Below, piece after piece: positions 1 through 7,602 of a stretch of 64,000 nucleotides of DNA. The position numbers and the translations under genes are program-made. The number at the start of each line of letters is the position of its first letter. Position 1 is the first letter of the stretch. Source of the stretch: WHSW01 sp963740055 (GTDB taxonomy: Bacteria > Actinomycetota > Thermoleophilia > Solirubrobacterales > 70-9); assembly GCA_963740055.1 (NCBI GenBank), contig CAVUCL010000004.1, positions 310,001 through 374,000 on the forward strand, written 5' to 3'. The notes below the pieces were generated by a model, which worked only from the letters and a program-made list of their open reading frames with translations, was not told where the DNA came from and made no database searches.

Positions 1-703
1 CTGGGACCTGATCGCCGACGCGCTCTCGATCGAGCCGTTCCTGGTCCCGGCGCCGAGCGACGTCGCCGAGTCGCTCTGGCGCGACCGCTCGCTGCTCGCC
101 GACAACGCCCTGGTCACGGCGAGCGAGGTCGTGCTCGGGTTCGCGCTCGCGCTCGTCGTCGGCTTCTGCGCGGCGGTCGCGCTGCACCTCTCGGAGACCC
201 TGCGACGGGCGTTCTACCCACTGCTGGTCGCGTCGCAGACGATCCCGGTGATCGCGATCGCGCCGATCCTCGTCGTCTGGCTCGGCTTCGGGATCGGGCC
301 GAAGCTGGTGATCATCGCGCTCGTCTGCTTCTTCCCGATCACCGTGAACACGCTCGACGGGCTGCGCTCGGTCGATCCACAGCTGCCGCGGATGATGCGC
401 ACCCTCGATGCCGGCCGAGCGCAGATCCTGCGCCGGGTCGAGATTCCGTCGTCGCTGCCGTTCCTGTTCAGCGGCGCCAAGATCGCCGCCGTGATCTCGG
501 TGATCGGCGCCGTCTTCGGCGAGTGGTCGGGCGCCGACGAGGGCCTCGGCCACCTGATCCTGGTCGCCCAGGGTCAGGTGCAGACGGCGCGCGTGTTCGC
601 GGCCGTGGTCGTCCTCTCGGCGATCGCGATCGTGCTCTTCGGCGCGCTCGCGCTGCTCGAACGACGCTTCGCCTGGTGGGCGCCGCGACGGCCGCTGCTG
701 TGA
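1..703 (+). CDS. ABC transporter permease, 5' end missing (ThiX-like)
   Basis: Membrane subunit of a BPD-type ABC importer. The frame is open from the window edge (first whole codon at base 2), so the N-terminus lies outside; about 233 residues are visible. Several hydrophobic segments are present, and the EAA loop that contacts the ATPase is recognisable near bases 395-480 (alanine and glycine followed by RRVEIPSSLPFLFSGAK). The next gene starts in a GTGA overlap with this stop codon and encodes a THI5/NMT1-like binding protein, so the likely substrate is a thiamine pyrimidine precursor. A sulfonate or nitrate importer of the same superfamily cannot be excluded from the permease alone. The ATPase gene is probably upstream of the window. 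Confidence 0.85.
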   Translation, partial: WDLIADALSIEPFLVPAPSDVAESLWRDRSLLADNALVTASEVVLGFALALVVGFCAAVALHLSETLRRAFYPLLVASQTIPVIAIAPILVVWLGFGIGPKLVIIALVCFFPITVNTLDGLRSVDPQLPRMMRTLDAGRAQILRRVEIPSSLPFLFSGAKIAAVISVIGAVFGEWSGADEGLGHLILVAQGQVQTARVFAAVVVLSAIAIVLFGALALLERRFAWWAPRRPLL

Positions 704-1724
704 CCGCGGCCGGAAGCAGGGCGGCGCTCGCGTGCCGCGCTCGCGTGCGCGATCCTCGCCGCCGGCTGCGGTGAGCGCGAGGAGCCGGGCGCCGGCGACG
801 AAGCGCAGCCGTTCACGGTCGCGCTCGACTTCTACGTCAATCCCGATCACGCCGGGCTCTACACGGCGCTCGAGCGCGGCTACTTCGAGCACGCGGGGCT
901 CGCGGTCGAGCCGCGGGTGCCGTCGGACCCGTCGGCGCCGATCCGCCAGGTCGCCGCCGGGCGAGCCGACCTCGCGATCTCGTATGAGCCCGAGGTGATC
1001 CTCGCTCGCGACCAGGGGCTCGAGGTGACCGCCATCGCGGCGCTCGTCGCCAGCCCGCTGACCTCGCTGATCTCGCTCCCGGAGGCCGGGATCGAGGATC
1101 CCGGCGATCTCGCCGGAAAGACGATCGCGACCGCCGGGATCCCCTACCAGGCCGACTTCCTCGACGCGATCCTCGCCCGGCGCGGGCTCTCGCTCGACGA
1201 CGTCGAGCAGGTCGACGTCGGCCTCGGGCTGCTGCCCGCGGTGCTCTCCGGGCGGGCGGACGCGATGCTGGGCGGATTTCGCAACATCGAGGGCGTCGAC
1301 CTGGCCGAGCGCGGGTCGCGATCCGCGCGTGGTCGCGGTCGACCGGCTCGGGATCCCGACCTACGACGAGCTCGTCCTCGTCGCGAGCACGGAGCGGGTC
1401 GCCGAGGATCCCGAGCCGCTGCGTCTGTTCATCGACGCGCTCGAGCGCGGCACCCGCGACGCGGCCCGCGACCCGGAGGCCGCGACCGAGGCGATCCTCG
1501 ACGCCGGCGACGGCCTCGATCCGGAGCTGACCGCGGCCGAGGTCGAGGCGACGCTGCCGCTGCTCGCGGGCGACCCGGGACGGCCGTTCGGCCACCTCGA
1601 CGAGCGCGAATGGGAGCGGTTCGCCGGCTTCTTCGCCGATCGCGGGCTGATCGCGAGCCGTCCCGAGGCCCGCGAGCTGCTCACCAACGAGCTCCTCGGC
1701 GAGACCGGCGGCGAGTCGCCCTAG
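700..1724 (+). CDS. ThiY-like substrate-binding lipoprotein, two frameshifts
   Basis: Extracellular solute-binding lipoprotein of the THI5/NMT1 family. GTG at 700 overlaps the permease stop. After about seven codons the frame must drop one base in the GGG run at 719-721 to give a signal peptide with lipobox LAAGC near 755-775. A second extra base in the GGG at 1312-1314 separates the two halves of the mature protein. The mature part carries NPDHAGLYTALERGYF, typical of pyrimidine-precursor binders, then a type II periplasmic-binding fold ending at 1724. The total of 1025 nt is 3n+2, as expected for two added bases. Both indels sit in GGG runs, so sequence error is more likely than a decayed gene. 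Confidence 0.75.
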
Positions 1725-1744
1725 GTTGCGCCCGCCGCGGCGAC

Positions 1745-1750
1745 GATAAT
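1745..1750 (+). promoter_or_regulatory. -10 box, leaderless promoter of glycosyltransferase
   Basis: GATAAT lies 9 bases before the ATG at 1760 and there is no ribosome-binding site between. This places the transcription start at or next to the start codon and supports that start. Confidence 0.6.
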
Positions 1751-1759
1751 CCGCCCGCG

Positions 1760-2785
1760 ATGCGGATCCTGCTCGTGACCCAGATGTGGCCCGGTCCGGC
1801 CGATCCCGACCTGGGCAGCTTCCTGGTCCCGGTGCGGCGCGAGCTCGAGCGGCTCGGAAACGAGGTCGAGGTGGTCGCGATCGACCGTCGCGGTGGCTCG
1901 CGCGCCAAGTACGCGCGCCTGACGCGCGACTCGATCGCCGCCGCTCGCCGCCGCCGCCCCGACGTCGTCTTCGCGCACATCCTCTTCCCCGCCGGCGCGG
2001 CGGGCGCCGCCGCGTCGCTCGCCGCGCGGGCGCCGCTGGTGGTCATGGCCCACGGCCAGGACGTCGCCAACCTCGGTCGGATCCCGGGGGTGACCGCCGC
2101 GACCCGCGCGGTGATCGGTCGCGCCGCGGGCGTGATCGCGAACTCGCATTGGCTCGGCGAGCGGCTCGCCGCCGGGATTCCGGCGGCGCGGGCGAAGCTC
2201 GAGATCGCCGACTGCGGAATCGACCTCGAAGTGTTCACGCCCCGCGACGCCGCCGACGCCCGGCGCGAGCTCGGCTGGGACGGCGAGGGCCCCGCCTTCG
2301 CCTGCGTCGGCTCGCTGATCGAGCGCAAGAACGTCGTCATGCTTGCCGACGCGTTCGAGCGCGTCGGCGGCGGCCGGCTCGTGTTCGTCGGCGACGGGGA
2401 GCTGCGCGGAGCGCTCGAGGGCCGCAATGGCGTGCGGGTCACCGGGCGCATCGCGCAGGCGAGCGTCCCGAACTGGATCGCCGCCGCCGACGTGCTCTGC
2501 CAGCCCTCGCTGACCGAGCCCTTCGGCCAGGCGACGCTGGAGGGCCTGGCGATGGAGCGCAACGTCGTCGCCACCATCGCCGGCGGGCCGCCCGAGTTCG
2601 TCCCGCCCGACGCGGGGGTGCTGGTCGATCCGGCCGACGTCGACGCGCTCGCCGCCGCGCTCGAACGCGCCGCGTCGCTCCCGGTCCCGAACCCGGCCGC
2701 GCGCGAGGCCGCGAAGGCGCACGACGTCCGGGTCCAGGTCGCGCGGATGGCGGCGGTGCTCGAGCGCGCGGCGGAGGCGCGTTAG
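1760..2785 (+). CDS. GT4-family glycosyltransferase
   Basis: Retaining glycosyltransferase of family GT4 (GT-B fold), 341 residues. The N-terminal domain has the acceptor-side fold with MAHGQDVANLGR near residue 100 and the N-S-H-W-L segment typical of the hinge. The C-terminal domain binds the nucleotide sugar, with GSLIERKN near 190 and an E-x7-E-like site (EPFGQATLEGLA) near 252-264. It presumably transfers a sugar to a lipid or cell-wall acceptor on the cytoplasmic side; the acceptor cannot be told from sequence. The ATG is chosen because a GATAAT box lies 9 bases upstream. It is transcribed alone and converges on the AlkA-like gene with only 4 bases between stops. Confidence 0.9.
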   Translation: MRILLVTQMWPGPADPDLGSFLVPVRRELERLGNEVEVVAIDRRGGSRAKYARLTRDSIAAARRRRPDVVFAHILFPAGAAGAAASLAARAPLVVMAHGQDVANLGRIPGVTAATRAVIGRAAGVIANSHWLGERLAAGIPAARAKLEIADCGIDLEVFTPRDAADARRELGWDGEGPAFACVGSLIERKNVVMLADAFERVGGGRLVFVGDGELRGALEGRNGVRVTGRIAQASVPNWIAAADVLCQPSLTEPFGQATLEGLAMERNVVATIAGGPPEFVPPDAGVLVDPADVDALAAALERAASLPVPNPAAREAAKAHDVRVQVARMAAVLERAAEAR

Positions 2786-2789
2786 GCCG

Positions 2790-3725
2790 CTACGCCGCCA
2801 GCTTCAGCGGTGGCGCCTGCGCGACCGCCCCGTGCCAGCGCGCGAGCGCGAACGAGCCCGCGAGCCCGCGAAACGGCTCGTAGGGGGCGAAGTAGGCCTC
2901 GACCTCCTCGGCCGTCGCCCGGCGCCCGAGGCCCTCGAGCACACCGACCAGCTTCACGTAGGCGAGGTCGCCGGCGGGGAGCGAGTCGGGGTCGCCGCGA
3001 CCGGCGAGTCCGAGCACCTGCACCGTCCAAGGTCCGATCCCGCCGATCCGCAGCAGGCGCCGGTCGTCGGCGGCGCGGGCGGGATCGGCGCGTCCGGCGG
3101 CGACCTCGCGCGCGCAGCGGATCAGCGCGATCGCCCGCGACGGAGCGAGGTCGTAGGCGGCGAGCTCGGCGGGGGCGCGACCGGCGATCAGCGCCGCCGA
3201 GGGCATCCCCCGCAGCGGCCCCGGGCCGCGCCAGGCGCTCTCGTCGCGGGGCTCGAGGCGCGCGCCCCAGCGGCGCACGATCCAGCGCTGGATCTCCGCC
3301 GCGCGCCGCGCCTCGATCAGCTGCTCGGTCACCGCCCAGGCGAGCGCCTCCCACGGCCACGGCCGGCGCTTCGGCCGGTGCCAGGGCCGGTGGTGGATCG
3401 CGGCGCCGATCAGCGGGTCGCCGCGAAACGTGCGCGCGAACTCGGTCAGGTCGTCGTCGACGCCGACCGCGAACCGCATCCGCTCGATCGCGAGCTCGAG
3501 CGCCGCGGCCGGACAGGCGTCCGGCCCGGCGGCGACGGCGCGGAAGACGACGCGATCGCGCGCCGGCTGCCAGACGTGGACGACGACCTGCTCGCCGTCC
3601 GCCTCGAGCAGGCGCGAGACGACACCACCGCGGCGGCGGGCGGTGCCGTCGCCGCCGAGGCGCGACGGCAGGCGGTAGGTCCACCGCGGCCGCACCTCGA
3701 CCTCGAGCGGCCGGACCTCGGTCAC
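2790..3725 (-). CDS. DNA-3-methyladenine glycosylase II (AlkA-like)
   Basis: Base-excision repair glycosylase that removes alkylated purines from DNA, 311 residues. The C-terminal half holds the helix-hairpin-helix LLRIGGIGPWTVQVLGLAG and, 15-20 residues on, the catalytic aspartate in PAGDLAY, which defines the HhH-GPD family. The N-terminal ~100 residues match the AlkA_N region, and KRRPWPWEALAWAVTEQLI fits the start of the catalytic domain. Translation starts at GTG 3725, three bases after the stop of the upstream small membrane gene, so the two are probably co-transcribed and coupled. It lacks the N-terminal methyltransferase domain seen in some Ada-AlkA fusions. Confidence 0.85.
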   Translation of the reverse strand: MTEVRPLEVEVRPRWTYRLPSRLGGDGTARRRGGVVSRLLEADGEQVVVHVWQPARDRVVFRAVAAGPDACPAAALELAIERMRFAVGVDDDLTEFARTFRGDPLIGAAIHHRPWHRPKRRPWPWEALAWAVTEQLIEARRAAEIQRWIVRRWGARLEPRDESAWRGPGPLRGMPSAALIAGRAPAELAAYDLAPSRAIALIRCAREVAAGRADPARAADDRRLLRIGGIGPWTVQVLGLAGRGDPDSLPAGDLAYVKLVGVLEGLGRRATAEEVEAYFAPYEPFRGLAGSFALARWHGAVAQAPPLKLAA

Positions 3726-3728
3726 GGA

Positions 3729-4043
3729 CTACTTGTCGCCGAGCAGGTGGACGTCGACCAGGAACGAGCGGCTGGCGACGACTTTGACCGGGCGGTCCTT
3801 GGCCCGCGAGCGCTTCGCCGGCCGCCGCGAGCCCGAGCCGCGCGACGCGCGGGCGACGGCGACCGTCGCCGCCCCGGCGACGAGGCCGCCGGCCGCGGCG
3901 ATCGCCGCCGTGCGGACCTCGCCTCGCCACAGCGACAGCTCGGAGCGCTCTCGGTTCGCCGGCAGCGGGCGGGCGCTGAGCGGCTGCTCGCCGTCGTCGC
4001 CCGGCAGCTCGAACGCCTCCGTCTCCAGGAGCTCCTCTCGCAT
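3729..4043 (-). CDS. small single-span membrane protein, unknown
   Basis: A 104-residue protein of no recognised family. An acidic N-terminal third is followed by one hydrophobic segment, AAIAAAGGLVAGAATVAVA (about residues 45-65), and a strongly basic stretch rich in R, K and S, then VVASRSFLVDVHLLGD at the C-terminus. The basic side after the helix suggests that the C-terminus stays in the cytoplasm. ATG 4043 is preferred to the in-frame GTG at 4076 because a TAGAGT box ends 8 bases upstream of it and the GTG would overlap the end of the upstream GNAT gene. It is followed directly by the AlkA-like gene. Confidence 0.6.
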   Translation of the reverse strand: MREELLETEAFELPGDDGEQPLSARPLPANRERSELSLWRGEVRTAAIAAAGGLVAGAATVAVARASRGSGSRRPAKRSRAKDRPVKVVASRSFLVDVHLLGDK

Positions 4044-4051
4044 CCGTCCGT

Positions 4052-4057
4052 ACTCTA
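4052..4057 (-). promoter_or_regulatory. -10 box, leaderless promoter
   Basis: TAGAGT on the minus strand ends 8 bases before ATG 4043. It decides the start of the small membrane protein gene. Confidence 0.5.
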
Positions 4058-4065
4058 AGGGCTTG

Positions 4066-5221
4066 TCAAGCGGCACTCCCGCCGGCCGCCGCGAGCTCGA
4101 GCCGGTAGATGCGGTAGCGCTGCACGACCCGGCCTCCCATGCCCTCCATCGCTCGGTTCATCGGGTCGTTCGTCTCCAGGATCCATCCCATGTGGCCGCC
4201 CCGCGGCCCGACCGCGGCGGCGGTCTGGACGTGGCGCTCGTACAGCGCCGCGGCGACCCCGAGGTGCTGGTACTCGGACTTGACCCCGAGCGCGAACACG
4301 CGCAGACGGTCGATGTAGCTCCCGGCGGCGCAGGAAGTGAAACCAGCCGAAGGGAAGCAGGCGACCGTTCATCCTCGCCAGTGCCTGGTTGACGTCCGGA
4401 AGCGTGAGCGCCGCGCCGACGACCTCGCCCTCGCGCTCGGCGATCATCGCCCAGTTCTCGTCCAGGACCGGCTTCAGGTTCTTGGCCTGGAACGCGACCT
4501 CCGCCTCGGTGATCGGGACGAAGCCCCAGTTGCGACCCCAGGCCTCGTTGTAGACGTCCATGAAGCGGCCGACCTCGGCCTTCATCTCGCGCTTTCGCAT
4601 CGGCCGCAGGACGACGCCCTCGTCGCGCGACTTCTGCGCCGCCGCGTGGATCAGCGGGTGCAGCTCCGTTCCCGCCTTGAGCTCGCCGAACCACAGCTCC
4701 CACATCAGCAGGTCGATCTGCTTCTCCAGGCCGGCGCGCTCGAGCTGCGAGGCGTAGTAGGGCGGGTGCCAGGGCTCGAGGATCATCGACGGCTGGTCGA
4801 AGCCCTCGATCAGGATCCCGCACTCGTCGTTGAGGGTGAAGTCCATCGGGCCGAGCATCCGCTCGCGGCCGCGCGATCGCAGCCAGCCGGCGGCCGCGTC
4901 GACGAGGGCGGCGACCGTCTCCGGGTCGTCCTCCGCGTCGAAGAAGCCGAACATCCCGTCGTCGCCCCCGTGGAACTCGTCCCAGCGGTGATCGATGTGG
5001 GCGCTGATCCGGCCGACGTCCTCGCCGCCGCGGCGGGCGATGAAGAGCTCGGCCTCGGCGTGCTCGAACCACGGGTTGCGGCCCCGATCGAGGAACTGGC
5101 GGCGCTCGAAGCGAAGCGGCGGCACCCACTGCGGGTCGTCGCGGCGAAGCCTGAACGGGACCTCGATGAACGCGTTCAGGTCGCGCTTCGAGTCGACCGT
5201 GCGTATCGCCAGGTCTGCCAC
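4066..5221 (-). CDS. GNAT-fold acyltransferase, candidate ceramide synthase, frameshift
   Basis: A roughly 385-residue protein of the large GNAT-like type. It begins with FRLRRDDPQWVPPL, has HRWDEF and GPMDFTLNDECGILIEGFD in the middle, and ends with the acetyltransferase-like core (VFALGVKSEYQHLGVAAAL, an acyl-CoA-binding-type loop). The frame breaks at the CCC of 4321-4323: removing one base restores RRRSYIDRLRVFALG. The length is 3n+1, as expected. GTG 5221 is preferred to the in-frame GTG 5245 because a TAGGTT box ends 8 bases before it. It is divergent from a serine-palmitoyltransferase-like gene, an arrangement that suggests N-acylation of a long-chain base. That role is inferred; a generic N-acetyltransferase is the alternative. 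Confidence 0.7.
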
Positions 5222-5229
5222 CGCCGGCC

Positions 5230-5239
5230 AACCTACACT
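5230..5239. promoter_or_regulatory. overlapping divergent -10 boxes
   Basis: Forward TACACT (5234-5239) and reverse TAGGTT (5235-5230) overlap by two bases. Each ends exactly 8 bases from its start codon (ATG 5248 forward, GTG 5221 reverse), and neither side has a ribosome-binding site. It looks like a symmetric bidirectional promoter making two leaderless mRNAs. Confidence 0.65.
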
Positions 5240-5247
5240 TCCCACCG

Positions 5248-6507
5248 ATGAGCGAGACGACCCGCGCCCCCGTCGACGTGTTCGAGAAGGCGCGCTCCCA
5301 CGACCGTCGCGAGCTGCTCGAGATCGCCCGCGAGGGCGACCTGCTCCCCTACTTCCGCGTGATGACCTCCGAGGCCGGGCCCGTGGTCGAGATGGAGGGG
5401 CGCGAGACGATCATGCTCGGCTCCAACAACTACCTCGGCCTGACCGGCGACCCGCGGGTCAAGCAGGCCGCGCGCGAGGCGCTCGAGACCTACGGCACCG
5501 GGCTCACCGGCTCGCGGTTGCTGAACGGGACCACGCCGCTTCATCTCGAGCTCGAGCGCGAGCTCGCGGAGTGGATGGATGCCGAGGAGGCGATCGTGTT
5601 CACCACCGGCCACCAGGCGAACGTGGGCTGCATCGGCACCATCCTCGGCCCCGAGGACACCGTGATCTGCGACTCCGCCGACCACGCCTCGATCCTCGAC
5701 GGCTGCAAGCTCTCGGGGGCGAAGCTGCGGCCCTTCCGCCACAACCAGATGCCGAAGCTCGAGCGGATGCTCGAGCGCGCCGCCGGCGACGGCGGCGGCG
5801 TCCTGGTGATCGTCGACGGCGTCTTCTCGATGGAGGGCGACCTCTGCGACCTGCCCGCGATCGTCGAGCTCTGCGGGCGCTACGGCGCCCGGCTGATGGT
5901 CGACGAGGCGCACGCCGTCGGCGTGCTCGGCGAGCGCGGCGCCGGGGCCAGCGAGCTGTTCGGGCTCGAGTCGTCGGTCGACCTGCGGATGGGCACCTTC
6001 TCGAAGAGCCTCGCCTCGTGCGGCGGCTTCATCGCCGGTCCGAGCGAGGTGGTCGAGTACCTGCGCTTCGCCTCGCGACCGTTCATCTTCACCGCCTCCG
6101 CGGTCCCGGCCGCGGTCGGTGCGGCGCTCGGGGCCCTGCGGATCATCCGCAGCGAGGGCGCCGAGCTGATGGCCCGGCTGCTCGACAACGCCCGCTACCT
6201 GCGCCAAGGGTTCCGCGACCTCGACCTCGCCGTGGTCGAGCCGGGCAGGCTCGCGGACGGCAGCGAGGCGACCACGCCGGTGGTCCCGGTGGTCGTCGGC
6301 GAGGACTACCAGGCGGCGCTCCTGTGGAAGGCGCTGTTCGACGCCGGCCTCTACACCAACGTCGCGGTGCATCCCGCGGTGCCGCCCGGCGGTGCGCTGC
6401 TGCGAACCTCGCTGATGGCGACCCACGAGCGCGAGCACCTCGACCGCGCGCTGGCGATCGTCGAGCGCACCGTCGCCGACTTTCCGGACCTCCCCCGCGC
6501 GGGCTGA
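5248..6507 (+). CDS. alpha-oxoamine synthase, serine palmitoyltransferase-like
   Basis: PLP-dependent enzyme of the alpha-oxoamine synthase family (serine palmitoyltransferase, AONS/BioF, KBL), 419 residues. It condenses an amino acid with an acyl-CoA with loss of CO2. The PLP lysine is Lys253 in GTFSKSLASCGGF; DEAHAVG supplies the PLP aspartate and histidine; GTGLTGSRLLNGT is the substrate loop. DHASILDGC, FRHN, RPFIFTAS and LLWKALFDAGLYTNVA resemble, from memory, Sphingomonas serine palmitoyltransferase more than BioF, and no bio genes are nearby. It is paired divergently with a GNAT protein. BioF or glycine C-acetyltransferase remains possible. The start is set by a TACACT box 8 bases upstream. 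Confidence 0.8.
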   Translation: MSETTRAPVDVFEKARSHDRRELLEIAREGDLLPYFRVMTSEAGPVVEMEGRETIMLGSNNYLGLTGDPRVKQAAREALETYGTGLTGSRLLNGTTPLHLELERELAEWMDAEEAIVFTTGHQANVGCIGTILGPEDTVICDSADHASILDGCKLSGAKLRPFRHNQMPKLERMLERAAGDGGGVLVIVDGVFSMEGDLCDLPAIVELCGRYGARLMVDEAHAVGVLGERGAGASELFGLESSVDLRMGTFSKSLASCGGFIAGPSEVVEYLRFASRPFIFTASAVPAAVGAALGALRIIRSEGAELMARLLDNARYLRQGFRDLDLAVVEPGRLADGSEATTPVVPVVVGEDYQAALLWKALFDAGLYTNVAVHPAVPPGGALLRTSLMATHEREHLDRALAIVERTVADFPDLPRAG

Positions 6508-6522
6508 AACCGCCCTCCTCGC

Positions 6523-6538
6523 TCCCCCGTCCGGGGGA
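6523..6538 (+). terminator. possible hairpin terminator
   Basis: TCCCCC and GGGGGA form a 6-bp GC-rich stem with a GTCC loop, 16 bases after the stop of the oxoamine synthase, followed by CTTTCG. There is no clear U tract. Confidence 0.4.
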
Positions 6539-6630
6539 CTTTCGCGTTGTCCGATTCTTCACAAGTCGAGTCCACGCACAAAAAGCATGCTCTTAGCGAA
6601 CAGGGCCGGGGGCAGAGCGCGAGTACCCGG

Positions 6631-6660
6631 TTGACTCGGCGGACCGATCTTCTTTAGGTT
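6631..6660 (+). promoter_or_regulatory. -35/-10 promoter of mIHF gene
   Basis: TTGACT (6631-6636), an 18-base spacer and TAGGTT (6655-6660) make a housekeeping-type promoter. Transcription should start near 6667, giving a leader of about 148 bases to ATG 6815, or about 49 to ATG 6716. Between 6508 and the gene nothing else was recognised apart from the hairpin at 6523. Confidence 0.6.
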
Positions 6661-6814
6661 GCGCGAGCGCCGAACGCACCCCGGGGCAGGGAGCGATTCG
6701 GGACAGGAGAGAGATATGTCCCGGCCCACCCTGGCACCGGCGTCCCGCCCCCAGGGGCGCATCGGGCGCCGTCAATTTTCCCCCGCACCTGAGACACTCG
6801 AAGGAGGAGTGACC

Positions 6815-7165
6815 ATGGAAGCTGCCACGACCCTTGCCCCCGCCACGACCCCGCAACACATGCGGGCGCTCGAACACGCCAACCGCGTGCGGCTGGCGCG
6901 CGCCTCGCTGAAGCGATCCGTGGCGTCGGGACAGGTCGGGGCGGCGGACGTCGTCCGCCAGTGCCCGTGGGAGGTCGAGTCGATGACCGTCGGCGAGCTC
7001 CTGCGAAGCCAGCGGCGCTGGGGGCGCACGCGCGCACGCAAGTTCCTCTTCTCGCTGGCGCTGAACGAGAACCGCGAGATCGGCAGGCTCACGGCTCGCC
7101 AGCGCCAGGTGCTCGCGCTCGAGCTCGAGGCGAAGCGCCCCGCCGCCTCCGCAACGGTGGTCTAG
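6815..7165 (+). CDS. mihF: actinobacterial integration host factor (mIHF)
   Basis: Nucleoid-associated DNA-binding protein of the MihF family, 116 residues; it bends DNA and supports chromosome organisation in actinobacteria. The family core is visible: ARASLKRSV, then MTVGELLRSQRRWGRTRARKFL, then ENREIGRLTARQRQVL, the helix-two-turns-helix region that binds DNA. ATG 6815 is supported by a strong GAAGGAGG 7 bases upstream. An in-frame ATG at 6716, with AGGAGAGAG before it, could give a form 33 residues longer; its extra sequence is proline and arginine rich. The gene stands alone behind a consensus-like promoter. Its stop codon is 4 bases from that of the convergent neighbour. Confidence 0.85.
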   Translation: MEAATTLAPATTPQHMRALEHANRVRLARASLKRSVASGQVGAADVVRQCPWEVESMTVGELLRSQRRWGRTRARKFLFSLALNENREIGRLTARQRQVLALELEAKRPAASATVV

Positions 7166-7169
7166 CGCT

Positions 7170-7559
7170 CTAGAAGCCGACGTTGAGCGGGACCGGGCTC
7201 GTGCCGGCGAAGCCGAAGAACCAGATCCCGAAGGCGACGACGACGATCCCGCCGCTGGAGACGAGGATCACCTCGAGCGCCGACGATCCGCCGGCCGGCC
7301 GGTCGCGGCGCGCCTGAAGCTCGGCGTGGCGCCGGTTCAGCCACGCCAGCAGGACGACGACGCAGAGGATCGTGGTCACGATCCCGGTCATCGTCACCAT
7401 CAGCGCCGCGCCAAGCGAGGCGGCGCCCTGGACCTGAGAACCGATCCACAGCCAACCGAGCGGGACGCCGATCCAGAGGAACAGGCAACCGGCCAGCATC
7501 AGCAGGACGAGCGCCGTGCTCGCGGGCCCGCTCATGATCTCGCGCAGTCGGGTGACCAT
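7170..7559 (-). CDS. three-helix membrane protein, unknown
   Basis: A 129-residue integral membrane protein of no recognised family. Hydrophobic segments lie at about residues 13-35 (STALVLLMLAGCLFLWIGVP), 50-72 (LMVTMTGIVTTILCVVVLLA) and 98-118 (VILVSSGGIVVVAFGIWFF). A short basic loop with RRHAELQARRDR sits between the second and third, probably in the cytoplasm. ATG 7559 has a TACCCT box ending 7 bases upstream, so the mRNA is probably leaderless. The neighbours (mIHF, another membrane protein) give no functional clue. Confidence 0.6.
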   Translation of the reverse strand: MVTRLREIMSGPASTALVLLMLAGCLFLWIGVPLGWLWIGSQVQGAASLGAALMVTMTGIVTTILCVVVLLAWLNRRHAELQARRDRPAGGSSALEVILVSSGGIVVVAFGIWFFGFAGTSPVPLNVGF

Positions 7560-7566
7560 CGATCCC

Positions 7567-7572
7567 AGGGTA
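7567..7572 (-). promoter_or_regulatory. -10 box, leaderless promoter
   Basis: TACCCT on the minus strand, 7 bases from ATG 7559. The same hexamer precedes the starts at 17499, 33046 and 34745. Confidence 0.55.
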
Positions 7573-7602
7573 CCCGCCCCGAGCACCCGATTCACCTGGC
7601 GC

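Noticed and set aside
4062..4069. TTGACA on the minus strand as a -35 box for the small membrane gene
   Set aside because: It is only 6 bases from the TAGAGT box, far short of the 16-18 needed.
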